DNA of 64,000 nt from NCBI GenBank assembly GCA_965247295.1, contig CBDFGQ010000008.1, positions 434,001 through 498,000 of the forward strand, read 5' to 3'. Within the stretch, counting starts at the first letter, position 1. Each line of letters opens with the position of its first letter. This stretch comes from CBDFGQ01 sp965247295. GTDB taxonomy: Bacteria; Chloroflexota; Dehalococcoidia; Lucifugimonadales; JAGWBF01. The position numbers were made by a program, and so were the translations under genes. The notes below the pieces were generated by a model, which did not search any database, was not told where the DNA came from, and worked only from the letters and a program-made list of their open reading frames with translations. Positions 7,944-16,288 of the stretch are shown here, piece after piece.

Positions 7944-8959
7944 GCGTAGTGGAACAATCGAAGGTCGTGGCTGAGGTGGAGCGACATGGTAGAGGGAAGA
8001 ACAGGCGACTCAGGGAGCTTGGCATTTCCAGGAGCACGTATTATTGGTGGAGGTGGAGGCACCGGCAGGGTAGTTGGGAGGGTACGGAAGGAACTGAGAG
8101 GCCCTGGAATCGCCTGCGTCCAGAAGAGGAGGCAGTAGTGCTGGCGGCAGCCCGTGAGATGCCGACCTGGCGAAGCCGGCAGTTGGCGGCTTGGCTCACC
8201 GACCACAGAGGCCTATCGGTCTCCGCCTCCACAGTCTATCGTATCCTGAGACGGGAGGGTCTGGTGAAACGGATCGAATACCAGTTGGCAGCGGGCAAAG
8301 AGTACCAGCACAAGACCACAGGGCCCCACCAGCTGTGGGCCACCGATGCCTCCTACTTCCGTGTAGTGGGATGGGGCTACTACTACCTCGTGACGGTGAT
8401 GGACGACTACTCCCGGTTCATCTTGGCCTGGAAGGTGCAACGGGACATGACGGCCGACTCCCTCATAGAGGTGGTCCAGCAAGCTGTTGACTCTACTGGT
8501 ATGACTGATGTACCTCTGGAGGATCGGACCAAGCTCCTCTCAGATAATGGCCCAGGTTATGTATCGCGGGCCTTCCGCGAGTACATGCGGGTGGTGGGCA
8601 TTCGCCACGTCCTGGCAGCACCCTATCACCCTCAGACCAACGGGAAGCTGGAGAGATATCACCGAACCCTCAAAGACGACATTAACCAGGTGCCATACGA
8701 GGTGGTGGAAGACCTGGAGGCGGCCATCCGGGACTTCGTCGAGTTCTACAACTACCGAAGATATCATCAGGCGCTCAGGGTTGTAACTCCGGCTGACGTG
8801 CTGGAAGGCCGTCTGGAGGCAATTCTAGCCCAGAGGAAGGAGGTACAGCGAGAGACTTTTGACCGGCGGAGGCGGTACAATCAGGAGGTCAGAGAAACCC
8901 TCAAACCAGGAGCTTCTTCACCCCAATCTCTCGGACCCAGAACTGTCCAAAACCGCTGA
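7940..8959 (+). CDS. IS3-type transposase OrfB (DDE integrase core)
   Basis: This 339-residue protein has an N-terminal HTH region (RELGISRSTYYWW) and an HTH_21-like segment (~res 60-110; YRILRREGLVKR), then the rve integrase core. The catalytic triad is complete: Asp136 (LWATDAS), Asp202 (LLSDNGPGY) and Glu238 (NGKLERYH). The last two are spaced by 35 residues (DD35E). The ATG overlaps the OrfA stop (ATGA) and has no ribosome-binding site, so expression depends on coupling or on -1 frameshifting at 7896-7902. The reading frame ends just inside the right inverted repeat. Confidence 0.92.
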   Translation: MSVVEQSKVVAEVERHGRGKNRRLRELGISRSTYYWWRWRHRQGSWEGTEGTERPWNRLRPEEEAVVLAAAREMPTWRSRQLAAWLTDHRGLSVSASTVYRILRREGLVKRIEYQLAAGKEYQHKTTGPHQLWATDASYFRVVGWGYYYLVTVMDDYSRFILAWKVQRDMTADSLIEVVQQAVDSTGMTDVPLEDRTKLLSDNGPGYVSRAFREYMRVVGIRHVLAAPYHPQTNGKLERYHRTLKDDINQVPYEVVEDLEAAIRDFVEFYNYRRYHQALRVVTPADVLEGRLEAILAQRKEVQRETFDRRRRYNQEVRETLKPGASSPQSLGPRTVQNR

Positions 8960-8964
8960 CACCC
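8944..8964. repeat. Right terminal inverted repeat of IS element
   Basis: This is the inverted partner of 7434-7454; the OrfB stop lies within it. Confidence 0.8.
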
Positions 8965-9307
8965 AACACCCGGGCTCCCAGGGCTTGGTCAAGTAGTGGT
9001 TGGCGCCCAGGCTCAGGGCCGTACGTTCCCCGTCCGCCGGGGACAGTCCGGTCAGCAGGACTACGGGGATGGACGCGGCGATGGGATCATCGAAACTCAT
9101 TCCCCTTAGACGTCTCAATACGTCGAAACCATCCATCACGGGCATGATAAGGTCCAGTAGGATCAGGTCGGGGTATTCACGGCAGGCCTTCTCCAGGGCC
9201 GCGTGTCCGTCTCCCGCCTCTATAACACTATACCCGGCGCTTATACGACAGCTGGCCAGAAGGTTCCTTATTTCACGCTCGTCGTCAGCTATGAGTACCG
9301 TCGTCAT
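8965..9307 (-). pseudogene. Response regulator receiver domain, 3' end replaced by IS
   Basis: The ATG at 9307 has GGAGGAAGG upstream. The receiver domain is almost complete: acidic pair Asp8-Asp9, phospho-acceptor Asp52 (LILLDLIMPVMDG), switch Thr86 and conserved Lys108 (HYLTKPWEP). After residue ~114 the frame enters the IS right end and reads 15 foreign residues to a stop at 8918. The last helix (alpha5) and any output domain are therefore missing. A stand-alone receiver of this size might still be phosphorylated, but loss of alpha5 makes function doubtful. No histidine kinase is nearby. Confidence 0.8.
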
Positions 9308-9402
9308 CTTTGCCTTCCTCCGTCCTCATCGGCCCCTCGTGTGCACCGACGTAGGCCAGCGGAGCTATATAGTTCCTGCTCGGCCAGGCTCCTGCTAGGT
9401 AT

Positions 9403-9597
9403 TTACAACAGGCCGCCATGATTCCCGTCCGATACCAAAGACTTCGAATGAGACTCACGACTCAACTTCTCGACTATGGCGTCTTCCAGCCACTTTCCCA
9501 GGCTCTCTCGACTCGTTACGGCCGCCACCCTCGCCTGGTAATACACGTCCTCTTTGATTCTGATTGTCTTGGCAGTACGTCCAGAAATGTCTTGCAT
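9403..9597 (-). CDS. Ribbon-helix-helix (Arc/CopG-like) DNA-binding protein
   Basis: The frame is open from 9675, but the first ~26 residues (Tyr-rich, from a GTG overlapping its own GAGG) look non-native. The ATG at 9597 gives a 64-residue protein with GGGG upstream. It has the ribbon-helix-helix pattern: a beta strand AKTIRIKED, helix VYYQARVAAVTS, turn, and helix LGKWLEDAIVEKLSRE. Such proteins bind operators as dimers and are often antitoxins. No toxin gene is seen next to it: the divergent neighbour on the left is the truncated receiver gene, and on the right an amidohydrolase. It may be an orphan antitoxin or a small repressor. Confidence 0.6.
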   Translation of the reverse strand: MQDISGRTAKTIRIKEDVYYQARVAAVTSRESLGKWLEDAIVEKLSRESHSKSLVSDGNHGGLL

Positions 9598-9809
9598 GTC
9601 ATTTGCCCCATAACCCGATGGAATGTAATACATAGGATACATTGCGTAGCTGTCACTATCTAAGAGGCCGTACACCTCAACGTTATTGGGGAGTACCCCA
9701 AGTTTCGGGCAGGAAACACCCCGTGTAAGGAGCTCTAATTCACCAGCATATCAACAGGGGTCGGCGGCCGACAGACTGGTCCCAAGTATAAAGTCTGCCT
9801 GGCAACGTT

Positions 9810-11234
9810 CTACTGGCCACGGGGCGGGAGTGAGATGGGGAACGGAACCTCCGGGTACATATCCAGTAACCGCCTCCACACGGCATGGCCGACCGCATCA
9901 CCACGCCGTACGACGTCGTCCTCGTCTACTGTCCATACCTTACCTCCCCGCATCAGCCACTTTCCGTCCACCATTACCGACACGATGTCGCCGGGTTGGC
10001 CGTTGTGAATGAAGGCGGAGACGATCCGAAGGGTCGGGACGAGGTGGGGCTTCAGCATATCCACGATGAACAGGTCAGCCTTTTTGCCGACCTCCAGGGT
10101 GCCCACCTGCTGGCTCAACCCCAGCACGCGCGCACCGCCTAATGTTGCCCACTCCAGCACGTCCTCGGGTTGGGGATCCATCTCATCGTTGCGGCGCACC
10201 CTCTCCAGGAAAAGGCCGGACCGCATCACCTCCACCATGTCCTCCTCCATGTTGTCGGAGCCCATTCCGATACCACAGCCGGCCGCCCGCAGCTCCTTCA
10301 CCGGCGCGGCGGCACCGCGGCGGGCCGCGATGGCCGGGTTATTGGAGACCGAGGTCCCTGTATGCCCCAGCAGCGCGATCTCGGATGCGTTCACGTACCG
10401 GCAATGGGCGGCCACCAGGCGAGGCCCCAGGAAGTCGTGGGCGTAGAGGTAGTGGGTCGGGCTGACACCCCGGGCACCCATCACTTTCTCGATCTCCAGC
10501 AGGCTCTGGGAGAGGTGAACGGTATACCCGATGCCGTATCCTTCGGCCATTTCACGGCTGCGGCGCAGCAGCTCCGGGGAGCAGGTCTCTGGAGCGTGAG
10601 GCGCCATGAAACAGCTTACCCGCCCGTGGCTACGCCCATGCCACCTTTCGACCAGGTCCGCGCTCCGTTGAAGACCCGCTTCCAACTTCGCCGCCGAGGA
10701 CGGCAGCGCGTCGTGCCTCGCGGCACCTTCCTCCAGGTCGTTGATGTTTTCCGCCAGTACCAGCCTCAGGCCGGTGTGCTCCAGGTGTTCCGCATACTCG
10801 GCAACCCCACCGGAGATCTCCAGCAGGCAGGTGGTGCCACTGCGGATGGCTTCCAGCGCGCCCAGGACCCCCATGGCCTGGCGTTCCTCCAGGCTCAACA
10901 GATCACGAGTCCTCGTGGGGAAACGTAGGGTGGTAGGAAAGCCAAAGTCCTCCAGGATTCCCCTATCGGCGGTCGCGAGGAGGTGGGTATGGCAGTTGAT
11001 CAGGCCCGGAAAGACGGCCTTGCCCCGTCCATCCACCACTTCGGCGTCGGGATGGACAGAACCTACGTCTTCCGTAGGACCCAGGGCCACGATCTCGCTC
11101 CCACGTATGGCTATGGCCGCGTCATAAAAAATAGCCCGGTCCCTGTAGCCCGTGACGATGGTTGCGTTCTTGATAACGGTGGTTATCTCACCCTCCGGCC
11201 CATGGTTGTGCCTCCACGTTAGTCTCCCTGGCAC
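9810..11234 (-). CDS. TRZ/ATZ-type metal-dependent amidohydrolase (chlorohydrolase/deaminase-like)
   Basis: The 474-residue protein has the amidohydrolase superfamily layout: an N-terminal beta-sandwich, the GLINCHTH metal motif (His82, His84), His240 (VHLSQ), His277 (AAHC) and metal-site Asp327 (GSDN), then a C-terminal VGKKADLFIVD sandwich segment. Relatives deaminate or dechlorinate triazines, guanine, cytosine, S-adenosylhomocysteine or methylthioadenosine; the substrate here is open. The start is uncertain: a GTG at 11234 with GAAGG upstream gives ~20 extra residues before the usual beginning (IKNATIVTG). It is the last gene of the minus-strand run with halogenase, LLM and alpha/beta hydrolase, 21 bp behind the halogenase stop. 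Confidence 0.88.
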   Translation of the reverse strand: MPGRLTWRHNHGPEGEITTVIKNATIVTGYRDRAIFYDAAIAIRGSEIVALGPTEDVGSVHPDAEVVDGRGKAVFPGLINCHTHLLATADRGILEDFGFPTTLRFPTRTRDLLSLEERQAMGVLGALEAIRSGTTCLLEISGGVAEYAEHLEHTGLRLVLAENINDLEEGAARHDALPSSAAKLEAGLQRSADLVERWHGRSHGRVSCFMAPHAPETCSPELLRRSREMAEGYGIGYTVHLSQSLLEIEKVMGARGVSPTHYLYAHDFLGPRLVAAHCRYVNASEIALLGHTGTSVSNNPAIAARRGAAAPVKELRAAGCGIGMGSDNMEEDMVEVMRSGLFLERVRRNDEMDPQPEDVLEWATLGGARVLGLSQQVGTLEVGKKADLFIVDMLKPHLVPTLRIVSAFIHNGQPGDIVSVMVDGKWLMRGGKVWTVDEDDVVRRGDAVGHAVWRRLLDMYPEVPFPISLPPRGQ

Positions 11235-11255
11235 AAAACCTTCACATGGAGTTAG

Positions 11256-12911
11256 CTACAAGCCCCGAAATTCCGCGATGGCGCCCTCAACGTATAGGAT
11301 TCCCAGAGCGGCTACCGCGCTGGATTCCATCTGCTCCCACCGGCCCTCGTCCACGGTCGGGCGCAGCCTGGCCAGCAGGTCCGCCACGGTGGCATCGCCA
11401 TCAATGAGGGCCACGAGTTCCGCGACCAAGGTGCTGCAAGGAGTCCCCTGCTGCCGGCTAGCCGTGGTAAGGACGTGTCCCCAAAGGAACTCCCCATCCG
11501 CGATTACGGGGCTCGTGTGTACCCTGACGCCGGACTCAAGCGACGGGACAGCGCGATAAAGCGGGTTTCGCTGGAGGTCGGCCTGAGAGCGGGCGGCGTC
11601 GTACCACGTCCGCCGTTCCTCTCGCTCCAGTTCCAGGATGCGCACGTTGTGGACAAATTCGGGGGGTGGGATGCCCCGCTCCAGCACCGCACGCTCGTAG
11701 CCCCGCGGTGACTGCCCCGCGACGGCGTTTATAAAGGCGTGCCTAGGAGACAGGTGGTCACTGTCCTCCAGGAGGCGTCTCGCGTCCCAAAAGTAGGAGT
11801 CCACGGCACGGTTGCTGGAGTAGAACAGGGAGGCCAGGGTGCGAAAGTGGCCGTATTCCACCTTGTACAGTTCCTCGTAAACTCGACCCGCAGCCTCTCT
11901 CATGCTCGGGTCCTTCAGGGCTGAGGTCACATAGGCCGCGGCCAGCACCCCCGACATCAGGGCAAGGTGCACCCCAGAAGAGAATAGTGGGTCGACGAAG
12001 CAGGCCGCGTCGCCCACGAGGATGAAACCATCGCCCACGAGACGGTCCGAGGTGTATGACCAGTCCCTGGCGACGAAGGGCCCGGCGACCAGGGTGGCCT
12101 CTCTAAGCATTCGAGCCGTGTGGGGCGCACTGCCGATCTGCTCAATAAAGTAGGCCCGGACACCATGCTCGCGGATCCCACCTTGGCCCGTATGGGTATC
12201 CACGACGGCCCCCACGCTGGCGCGGCCCGTATGCAGAGGTATGTTCCATATCCAGCCGTGTTCATAGGATTCCACGAAGATGTTGGTGCTGTCGGGCGGA
12301 GGCAATGGCTGGAATCCGGCGAAGTACCCATAGACGGCCATATTCTGGAAAAGAGGGTCCCACCGGCGGGTCCCAAGCATGTTGGTGAGCAGGCCGGCCT
12401 GTCCCGTGGCGTCCACCACGAACCGGGCACGCGCGGCCCCCTCGCCCTCCCCTTCCACAACATAGCGTACGCCCGTAGCTCTGCCGTCTTGGAACAGGAC
12501 CTCAATGACACGGTGGCCCTCCCGCACATCCACGCCGTTCTCCCGGCAGTTCTGTAACAGCAAGTGGTCGAATTGGGGCCGCCACACCTGGTAGGAATGG
12601 GGATACTTCAGATTGGTCTCTCGAAAATACCAGCTCCAGGGGGTCCTGTCCTTCCCCCAGACCATGGTGGCACCCCATTTGGGTAGGAAGCCGGCCTGAC
12701 TGATGGCGGAGAGTACACCCAGCTCTTCCAGGACGGGGATGCTGGCGGGGAGCAGAGACTCGCCCACGTGGTCCCGGGGGAAATGCTCGCGCTCCAGTAA
12801 GAGGACCCGCCATCCCTTGCGCGCCAGCATGGTGGCCGCCGTGCTGCCCCCCGGCCCGCCTCCCACGACCACAACGTCCGTGGACAGACCTGGTAGTTTG
12901 CGTGACACCAT
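11256..12911 (-). CDS. Flavin-dependent halogenase-like FAD monooxygenase
   Basis: The 551-residue protein has the FAD-binding GGGPGGS motif (~res 17-23), Lys78 in GFLPKWGATMVWG (the position of the halogenase active-site Lys in phenol-type relatives), and the WxWxIP signature as WIWNIP (220-225), used to distinguish halogenases from other FAD monooxygenases. It also has GDAACFVDPLFSSGVHLA for FAD contact. These enzymes oxidise chloride or bromide with FADH2 and O2 and transfer it through Lys to an aromatic carbon. The C-terminal ~100 residues (DGDATVADLLARLRP..) form an extra helical domain of unknown role. It lies 59 bp behind an LLM oxidoreductase and 21 bp before an amidohydrolase, an unusual setting. 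No flavin reductase or NRPS/PKS gene is near. The activity could also be hydroxylation. Confidence 0.75.
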   Translation of the reverse strand: MVSRKLPGLSTDVVVVGGGPGGSTAATMLARKGWRVLLLEREHFPRDHVGESLLPASIPVLEELGVLSAISQAGFLPKWGATMVWGKDRTPWSWYFRETNLKYPHSYQVWRPQFDHLLLQNCRENGVDVREGHRVIEVLFQDGRATGVRYVVEGEGEGAARARFVVDATGQAGLLTNMLGTRRWDPLFQNMAVYGYFAGFQPLPPPDSTNIFVESYEHGWIWNIPLHTGRASVGAVVDTHTGQGGIREHGVRAYFIEQIGSAPHTARMLREATLVAGPFVARDWSYTSDRLVGDGFILVGDAACFVDPLFSSGVHLALMSGVLAAAYVTSALKDPSMREAAGRVYEELYKVEYGHFRTLASLFYSSNRAVDSYFWDARRLLEDSDHLSPRHAFINAVAGQSPRGYERAVLERGIPPPEFVHNVRILELEREERRTWYDAARSQADLQRNPLYRAVPSLESGVRVHTSPVIADGEFLWGHVLTTASRQQGTPCSTLVAELVALIDGDATVADLLARLRPTVDEGRWEQMESSAVAALGILYVEGAIAEFRGL

Positions 12912-12970
12912 ATCCTAGCCCGACCGATAACAACGGGGGCCGTGTCGCCGTACCATGCCCGGAACCTGAA

Positions 12971-14257
12971 CTAGCCTTCCTTCCCAGATGGTTCTACGTC
13001 CCCCTTCTGGGAGGCCTGGGTAGCCACAGGCGGCGGACCGCCGGCGGGGTCTGCTTCAAAGGGACCCGGCAGGTCTAGTTCCTTGGCCATCTCGCGAACG
13101 GCGGGGATGACCTCCTCGCCCATGAGCCTCAGGCTGCGCATGGCGTCATCGTGGGTCATGGCACCGTCGCCGTCCCAGAAAAACACGCTGCCCGGCCGCA
13201 GGTACTCAAGGACATGGCGAATTTTCGGAATGACGGTCTTTGGGGTGCCGGAAATGATGGTGTAGTCCTCAATTTGTTGCTCGTAAGCCCGGCCATATGC
13301 TCCCGCTATACCGCCCCGGGCCCCCGTAGCCACGGCCTGAGTGGGCAGGACCCTGGTGCGCGACGTGAGCCCCGGCAGCGTCAGCAGAGCGGGGTTTACG
13401 GTTCCCTCGTTGCCCGCCAGGAAGGGATTGCTGGGGCCCTGGACGAACTTCCTCCCAGCGCTTTCTGCCAGCTCTTCCGTCTCATCCACGTGGACCTTCC
13501 ACAGGTATCCGATGTTTTGGGGACCGGACTTGTAGCCAAGCTCGGCGGCGGTGTCGTGATAGAGCTGGAAAGCTTCCCTTGTGGGTCCCAGCTCGGTGGA
13601 CAGCATTATATAAGGGATCCGCTTTTCCGCGGCCCAGATCAAGGAGTCCCGGCTGACCACGCCGGGTAGCCAGATGGGAGGATGTGGCTTCTGGTACGGC
13701 CTCACCCAGGGGTTGACGTGACGGAAGTGAAAGTGTTTCCCTTCCCAGCGAAATGGCCCCGGTGTCGTCCAGGCCTTCACCACGAAATCGTGCGCCTCCT
13801 TGAACCTCTCCCAGTTGTAGTGGGGTGGAGCGTTATGGGCGACACTCTCCCTGCCGGTCCCCCGTACCCATCCGGAAACCAGGCGGCCATGGGAGATCAC
13901 GTCTATCATCGCGAGCTGCTCCACCAGCCACAGGGGATCATCCCAGATGGGCAAGATGTTGCCCAGGAGTACGATCTTGGCCCGCTGGGTGATGCGCGCC
14001 AGGATGGAGGCCTCCACATTCATGGCGCCTCCCATGCAGAAAGGAGTGCCGTGGTGCTCGTTGAGCACCAAGCCGTCGAAGCCCGCCTGTTCGGCGTATA
14101 TCTTTTCGTCCAGGTACCGGTTGTAAAGCTGGGCGCCAATCTCCGGATCGTATATCTCGTTGCTGACGGTCAGGTCCATAATGGGGCGACCCGTTGCCCC
14201 GAAGTAGCCCGAATCGGGGTCCTGATAGGGTCGCTCGGTAAAGTACCCGATAAACAT
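12971..14257 (-). CDS. LLM-class flavin-dependent oxidoreductase (luciferase-like)
   Basis: This 428-residue TIM-barrel protein starts at an ATG after GAAAGAGGAGACGT. It has the bacterial-luciferase-like run: FDGLVLNEHHGTPFC, SILARITQRAKIVLLGNILPIWDDP, EQLAMIDVISHGRLVSGWVRGTGRE, YNWERFKEAHDFVVKAWT and HPPIWLPGV. The protein binds FMN or F420 and probably oxygenates or oxidises an organic substrate. A Pro/Gly-rich hydrophilic tail of ~30 residues follows the barrel. It is the second gene of the run headed by the alpha/beta hydrolase (15150), and such hydrolase/LLM pairs are common in this kind of genome. Confidence 0.9.
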   Translation of the reverse strand: MFIGYFTERPYQDPDSGYFGATGRPIMDLTVSNEIYDPEIGAQLYNRYLDEKIYAEQAGFDGLVLNEHHGTPFCMGGAMNVEASILARITQRAKIVLLGNILPIWDDPLWLVEQLAMIDVISHGRLVSGWVRGTGRESVAHNAPPHYNWERFKEAHDFVVKAWTTPGPFRWEGKHFHFRHVNPWVRPYQKPHPPIWLPGVVSRDSLIWAAEKRIPYIMLSTELGPTREAFQLYHDTAAELGYKSGPQNIGYLWKVHVDETEELAESAGRKFVQGPSNPFLAGNEGTVNPALLTLPGLTSRTRVLPTQAVATGARGGIAGAYGRAYEQQIEDYTIISGTPKTVIPKIRHVLEYLRPGSVFFWDGDGAMTHDDAMRSLRLMGEEVIPAVREMAKELDLPGPFEADPAGGPPPVATQASQKGDVEPSGKEG

Positions 14258-14349
14258 CTACGTCTCCTCTTTCCACCGCCGGTCCTGTGGGTGTGCTCCC
14301 GGGCCGTCTACGTAGTGGGGGACCAGACCAACCCGTTCAACGGACTTAC

Positions 14350-15150
14350 TCAGCTCACAAAGAATTCCCGCACCAGGCTCACAAACTCGTCCGGCCGCTC
14401 TATCTCCGGTCTGTGACCGCAGTCGTCCAGGACCGCCAGCCGCGAGCCCGGAATCGCCTGGTGGTAAACTTCGGCCGCGCTCAGGGGGACGACGGCGTCC
14501 TGCCTGCCCCAGATGACAATGGTAGGAAGCCCCTTCAACCTACGCAGGAGGTGGGGCAGGCCCGGGTAATGCATGTACGGCCTCCAGCCCAACCGTGAGG
14601 CTCCGTACCTAGCTAGCTCCCAGGCCTCTACGAGTTCGGGCGTGGGCTCGTCGGGGCACAGCTCCTTGAACTCCGGCGTGCTGCCCGGATCAAGAACGCT
14701 GGCGCCAAGGTAATCCCTGGCCACAATCAGGAACATGTCCATGATCTCACCGACCGGTGGCCGGATGCCCATTGCCCCCACCAGCGCCAGCTTCTTGAAC
14801 TGTTGAGGACACATCGTGGCCATCTCTGCCGCCAGCCAGCCGCCAAAGGAAAAGCCCATGACGTTAACAGGACCCAAGCCCATATCGTCCAGGACGTGAA
14901 GGTACCAGCCCGCCAAGTCCCGGGTGTTCATTATCCAGTCTAACCCCTCCGATTTGCCGAACCCGGCGTGGGACGGTACATACAGGGTGAACTGCTTCGC
15001 CAGGGCCTCGTGGTAACGGAACCAGCCGTGGTGCCCCAACTCGTCGTGTAGGACAAGTAGTGGCTCCCCACTGCCCCCCTTGAATAGTCGGACCTTGGTC
15101 CCCGCAGCCTCGACTATCTCCTCGGTCCACGTCTGCATGCCGGTGCCCAT
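14350..15150 (-). CDS. Alpha/beta hydrolase
   Basis: The 266-residue protein has the canonical triad: nucleophile Ser101 in GFSFGGW, acid Asp218 in WGRQDAVVP and His246 in DDCGHRPEIERP. The oxyanion-hole region is LHDELGHHGW. This fits an esterase, lactonase or C-C-bond hydrolase such as MhpC-type enzymes; the substrate is unknown. It is the first gene of a minus-strand unit (hydrolase, LLM, halogenase-like, amidohydrolase) driven by the strong promoter at 15212-15240. There is a 92-bp gap to the LLM gene. Confidence 0.9.
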   Translation of the reverse strand: MGTGMQTWTEEIVEAAGTKVRLFKGGSGEPLLVLHDELGHHGWFRYHEALAKQFTLYVPSHAGFGKSEGLDWIMNTRDLAGWYLHVLDDMGLGPVNVMGFSFGGWLAAEMATMCPQQFKKLALVGAMGIRPPVGEIMDMFLIVARDYLGASVLDPGSTPEFKELCPDEPTPELVEAWELARYGASRLGWRPYMHYPGLPHLLRRLKGLPTIVIWGRQDAVVPLSAAEVYHQAIPGSRLAVLDDCGHRPEIERPDEFVSLVREFFVS

Positions 15151-15211
15151 ATAGGGTACTCTCCCTTTACTCTCCCGACCGCCGGTAGGGCCCCTGCCCC
15201 AGGCCCGAGCG

Positions 15212-15240
15212 AGTATAGCTTTCCCCAGTCACGTCGTCAA
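15212..15240 (-). promoter_or_regulatory. Strong sigma70-like promoter for hydrolase-LLM-halogenase unit
   Basis: On the minus strand TTGACG (15235-15240), a 17-bp spacer and TATACT (15212-15217) each match five of six consensus bases. The predicted start is ~55 nt before the hydrolase ATG. Confidence 0.65.
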
Positions 15241-15332
15241 GGGCACGTATTACCTATCGAATACGGCCTTCCACTGATTCTCAATGACCTTCTAGGGAAC
15301 CAACAGTGCGTGCCTGGCACACGGCATTTAGG

Positions 15333-16187
15333 CTATATCACACTGTACCCGCTTGTCCGAAGCGCCGGGTCTATGCCGGTACCCGTTGCCTCGGGAATCC
15401 ATCCGAATTCCTTGAGAATCTGCTGGCTGTAGGTTACCCGGCCGGTCACCCTGTCCAGAGGCTCCGTTGCCAGGAGCAGCGCCGCCTTCGCCAGCAGCTC
15501 GGGCGACTCGCCCCGTTGGTCGTCGGGCCCGGAAACCAGCCCGTGGTAAATTGTGCCCGGCGTCGCCACGATAAGGGAGGGGGAGACGCACGTAACGGAG
15601 ACCCCATCCCGGTACACCTCCATGGCCAGGCCCTGGGTAAACCGCTCCAGGGCAGCCTTTTCTGCCCCGTAGCAGGTGCTCCCACCGCCGTCCCGATCAT
15701 GAGAGTATGGGCCCCTTCCCGGACCCGCGGCGGCGCGCGACGAGATGTTCACTATGCTGCCGCCGCGCCGAGGGACCATGTCCTCGATGACCAGCTTGCT
15801 GAGGATAAAGGGCGCATGGAAGTTGACTGCCCAGGAGCGCATCCAGCGGTTCAGGGGGAAGTCCTTCACCGGTATGAAATAGGTGAGCGCGGCGTTGTTC
15901 ACCAGCACGTCCACCGGCCCGTACAGGTCCCGCGCCTCCCGGACAAGCCTCTCGCACTCTTCGGGAAGGGAGATGTCGACGGCCACGGCAGAGGCCTCTC
16001 CGCCCGCCGACCGGATCTGTCCCACGGTACTCTCCAGGGACCCCTCCAGTGGGTGGTCTCCCTCTCGGAGCGTACGGGCGCCACAGACGACCTTGCCTCC
16101 CTCGGCCGCGAACAATCTGGCGATCTCGGCGCCGATACCACGGCTGGCGCCGGTCACGATCACTACCTTGCCATCCAGCTTGCCCAT
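15333..16187 (-). CDS. Short-chain dehydrogenase/reductase
   Basis: The ATG at 16187 is preferred over the GTG four codons upstream because GGAGGAG lies immediately before it; this gives ~284 residues. Cofactor motif TGASRGIG, the NNAA motif (VLVNNAALT), catalytic Ser in NISSRA and the Tyr-x3-Lys pair in YGAEK are all present. A short insert rich in Gly/Asp (GRGPYSHDRDGGGSTC) precedes the catalytic Tyr. The C-terminus extends beyond the usual fold by ~40 residues. It likely oxidises or reduces a small alcohol or ketone with NAD(P). It lies 101 bp downstream of the Lhr helicase gene in the same direction. Confidence 0.88.
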   Translation of the reverse strand: MGKLDGKVVIVTGASRGIGAEIARLFAAEGGKVVCGARTLREGDHPLEGSLESTVGQIRSAGGEASAVAVDISLPEECERLVREARDLYGPVDVLVNNAALTYFIPVKDFPLNRWMRSWAVNFHAPFILSKLVIEDMVPRRGGSIVNISSRAAAGPGRGPYSHDRDGGGSTCYGAEKAALERFTQGLAMEVYRDGVSVTCVSPSLIVATPGTIYHGLVSGPDDQRGESPELLAKAALLLATEPLDRVTGRVTYSQQILKEFGWIPEATGTGIDPALRTSGYSVI

Positions 16188-16288
16188 GCACTCCTCCACC
16201 GGGATGCCACGGACACCGGGACCTCGACCTGAGAAACATCACTACCCGGCCTCCCCCACCAGGGGGACCCTTCGCCCCACGGGAACCC

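Larger units (their letters stand above)
7434..8964 (+). mobile_element. IS3-family-like insertion sequence, two-ORF, apparently intact
   Basis: The element is ~1.53 kb and encodes OrfA and OrfB. Its ends form imperfect terminal inverted repeats: GGGTGTCAGCG..TTGGACA on the left (7434-7454) and its complement on the right (8944-8964), with three mismatches in the 21 bp. If ends are TG..CA, as usual for IS3, the limits are 7437-8961. No target-site duplication is seen; the flanks are TTAGTGTA on the left and AACACCCG on the right. Both transposase genes and both ends look intact, so it may still move, but it sits between two different truncated genes, implying an adjacent deletion or recombination between copies. 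Confidence 0.85.
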
